From Lepisosteus oculatus (Eukaryota; Chordata; Actinopteri; Semionotiformes; Lepisosteidae), in contig NC_090697.1 in NCBI RefSeq assembly GCF_040954835.1, positions 38,314,788-38,378,787 of the forward strand: 64,000 bases of DNA, read 5' to 3'. The translations under genes were made by a program, and so were the position numbers. The notes under the pieces are model-generated. The model did not search any database. It had not been told where the DNA came from and was given only the letters and a program-made list of their open reading frames with translations. Positions 62,699-64,000 of the stretch are shown in pieces. Each line of letters begins with the position of its first letter. Positions within the stretch are counted from its first letter, which is position 1.

Positions 62699-62941
62699 TG
62701 TAACGGTCCGGGGTTCCCATGGGTATGCACCCTTGCCGCGGCCGCCTCAGGTCAGCCCCCCACTGTCGGGTACTCGAACCTGGGCCTCCAGCGTCTCTCA
62801 ACAGGGACCCAGACACTTGAGCTAAAGGGAAATCTCCTCTCAGCCCAGCAGCTGCGGTCCCTGCTATTCACAGGGAAGGGTGGTGATGTCACTGCGCTGG
62901 TAAGCCGGCTCTCACAACAAATGGTGGCTGTATGCGTTACA
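62699..62941 (-). mobile_element. TGTAAC-ended element with tRNA-like core, copy D (243 bp)
   Basis: Plus-strand ends are TGTAACGG and GCGTTACA, with perfect GTTA duplications (62695-62698 and 62942-62945). On the minus strand it reads TGTAACGCATACAGCC, then GACATCACCACCCTTCCCTG (shared with copy C), TTTAGCTCAAGTGTCTGG (A-box-like) and AGGTTCGAGTACC (B-box-like). Its 114-codon plus-strand open frame is chance in GC-rich DNA. Together with copy C it defines the longer subfamily. Confidence 0.75.
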
Positions 62942-62945
62942 GTTA

Positions 62946-63801
62946 CATCTATAACTAATTATACAGTTTCTGTTATTTAAACAGAATCTGTTTATTGCTC
63001 TGAAAACTGACAGAACGCTCACTACAAAGACAAGGACTTTGCTTTTCTTTAACGATACCAGCATTCGCATACAGTACAAAAATTATTTTAGTTAAGAGGT
63101 GGTTTTTCCTTTTTTAAACTTACATCTTGTATAAGTTACATTACTTGACTGTAAAAAGAATGACATGTCTACAGCAGGTAGCTGGCCCGCAGGTGAATTA
63201 CAAATTACAATTACAGAGAAACATCTAAAGTGCAGTCATTCTCCCTTTATAAATGCTGCTCCCTCGTTTAGCAAATGTGATTCTGGAAACATTGGCAAAT
63301 GAACTTCATTAGGAAAATACAATGTAAAACCAAGGTGTATTTTTTTCTGTCAGGTCTTCAACAGAATCTAATTTGCCAGCTTTCAGGAACCTGTTCCTTC
63401 ATGACCTTTCTGAGTCAGCAAGAGATCACAGCTCCTTGGTACAGCAGCAGGAAGCCTTGAAGTGATATTGAATGGTACACAAAAGGGCTTGTGTTTTCTG
63501 CAGGATAATCATAAAGATGATCAAGGCATCTTCAACAGCCTCAGCCCAAGGAAAGGGCACGCTTCAAAGGCCATCACCTTAACACGCATGGTCTGTGTGT
63601 GGTCTTTATGGTGTATTTGATAATAAAGGCAGTGCTGGTATATACAGTAAATAACATAGTAAACTATGTTTCTCTGTATTTTTATTAACAATAACTGTCT
63701 ACAAGTTAATGATATTTTGTTATGATGTTGTTAAAATAACCAAGTGCTATTGGAAATATACCTTTGCTAAGGAATTTGAAATCTGGTATAATATTTAAGA
63801 T
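62946..63801. other. Non-genic sequence
   Basis: No feature supportable. Confidence 0.4.
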
Positions 63802-63860
63802 ATATCTATTTTCTAACTGCTTTATCCAATACAGTGTGACAGGGGAGCCAAAGCCTAACT
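63802..63860 (-). repeat. SINE 3'-end fragment
   Basis: On the minus strand this ends with GGATAAAGCAGTTAGAAAAT, the tail of the 1861-2231 SINE family. It abuts the TGTCACACCC element. Confidence 0.5.
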
Positions 63861-64000
63861 GTCACACCCTGTACACCCAGAGGGCGCTCTTCTTCTGTCC
63901 TGTTCCTAGTTCCCTGTGATTTTTCATGTCTTTCCAGTGTGTCTTGTTGTGTAGCCTATTCACTTCCTGTGTCTGCTCTGCTCCTGGCTCAGCATTGAGG
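63861..64000 (+). mobile_element. Start of an LTR-like repeat, cut by window end
   Basis: It begins TGTCACACCCTG and has the same GC- and TTCC-rich style as 27135-27609 (TCCTGTTCCTAGTTCCCTG). The other end is outside the window, so no target duplication can be checked. Confidence 0.35.

Noticed and set aside
62636..62980. 114-codon plus-strand frame
   Set aside because: It lies on GC-rich element copy D in antisense; the length follows from composition.
1..64000. CRISPR array, bacterial operon, rRNA or prophage
   Set aside because: No regularly spaced direct repeats, bacterial gene density or rRNA signatures; spliceosomal genes and retroelements show nuclear vertebrate DNA.

Overview
This window is vertebrate nuclear DNA: AT-rich, low in genes, with long spliceosomal introns and many transposon remains. 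The mix of Tc1/mariner, hAT, L2/Rex-type LINE, tRNA-derived SINE and Penelope-like pieces points to a ray-finned fish. I cannot name the species. No bacterial gene, CRISPR array, functional tRNA or rRNA gene was seen.

Two real protein-coding genes are present. SF3B6 (plus strand, coding 5977-9038, four coding exons) is complete; the spliced product is a 125-residue SF3b p14 subunit that matches the human protein wherever I compared it from memory. VSNL1 (minus strand, 36458-40341) is partial. Its last two coding exons are present and encode residues equivalent to 55-191 of visinin-like protein 1. The first coding exon (about 54 residues) was not found and should lie beyond 64000, so roughly 40.3-64 kb would be one intron of at least 23.6 kb.

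Layout: 1-5.7 kb is non-genic with SINE and Tc1 scraps and two small TGTAAC-ended elements. 5.7-9.6 kb is SF3B6, with a hAT MITE in intron 2. 9.6-34.6 kb is intergenic and holds a decayed BED/hAT transposase gene (14.85 kb), a Penelope-like insert with a 16-bp target duplication (17.5 kb), an unidentified coiled-coil pseudogene on the minus strand (18.0-19.45 kb), a ~306-bp palindrome (22.7 kb), a 1.3-kb tandem duplication (23.3-25.9 kb) and an LTR-like insert with a 5-bp target duplication (27.1 kb). 34.6-40.3 kb is VSNL1 with a full-length dead Tc1 element in its last intron. 40.3-64 kb is the presumed VSNL1 intron and holds two LINE relics, two Tc1 relics, SINEs, another Penelope-like copy and two more TGTAAC-ended elements.

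The most unusual item is a family of four short elements (179, 135, 235 and 243 bp). All begin TGTAAC and end GTTACA, all are flanked by 4-bp target duplications (three perfect, one 3 of 4), and all carry an internal tRNA-like segment with Pol III A- and B-box-like motifs. That combines SINE-like content with the ends and target duplications of an integrase-type element. The two genes have no evident functional link; they lie on the same human chromosome arm (2p).
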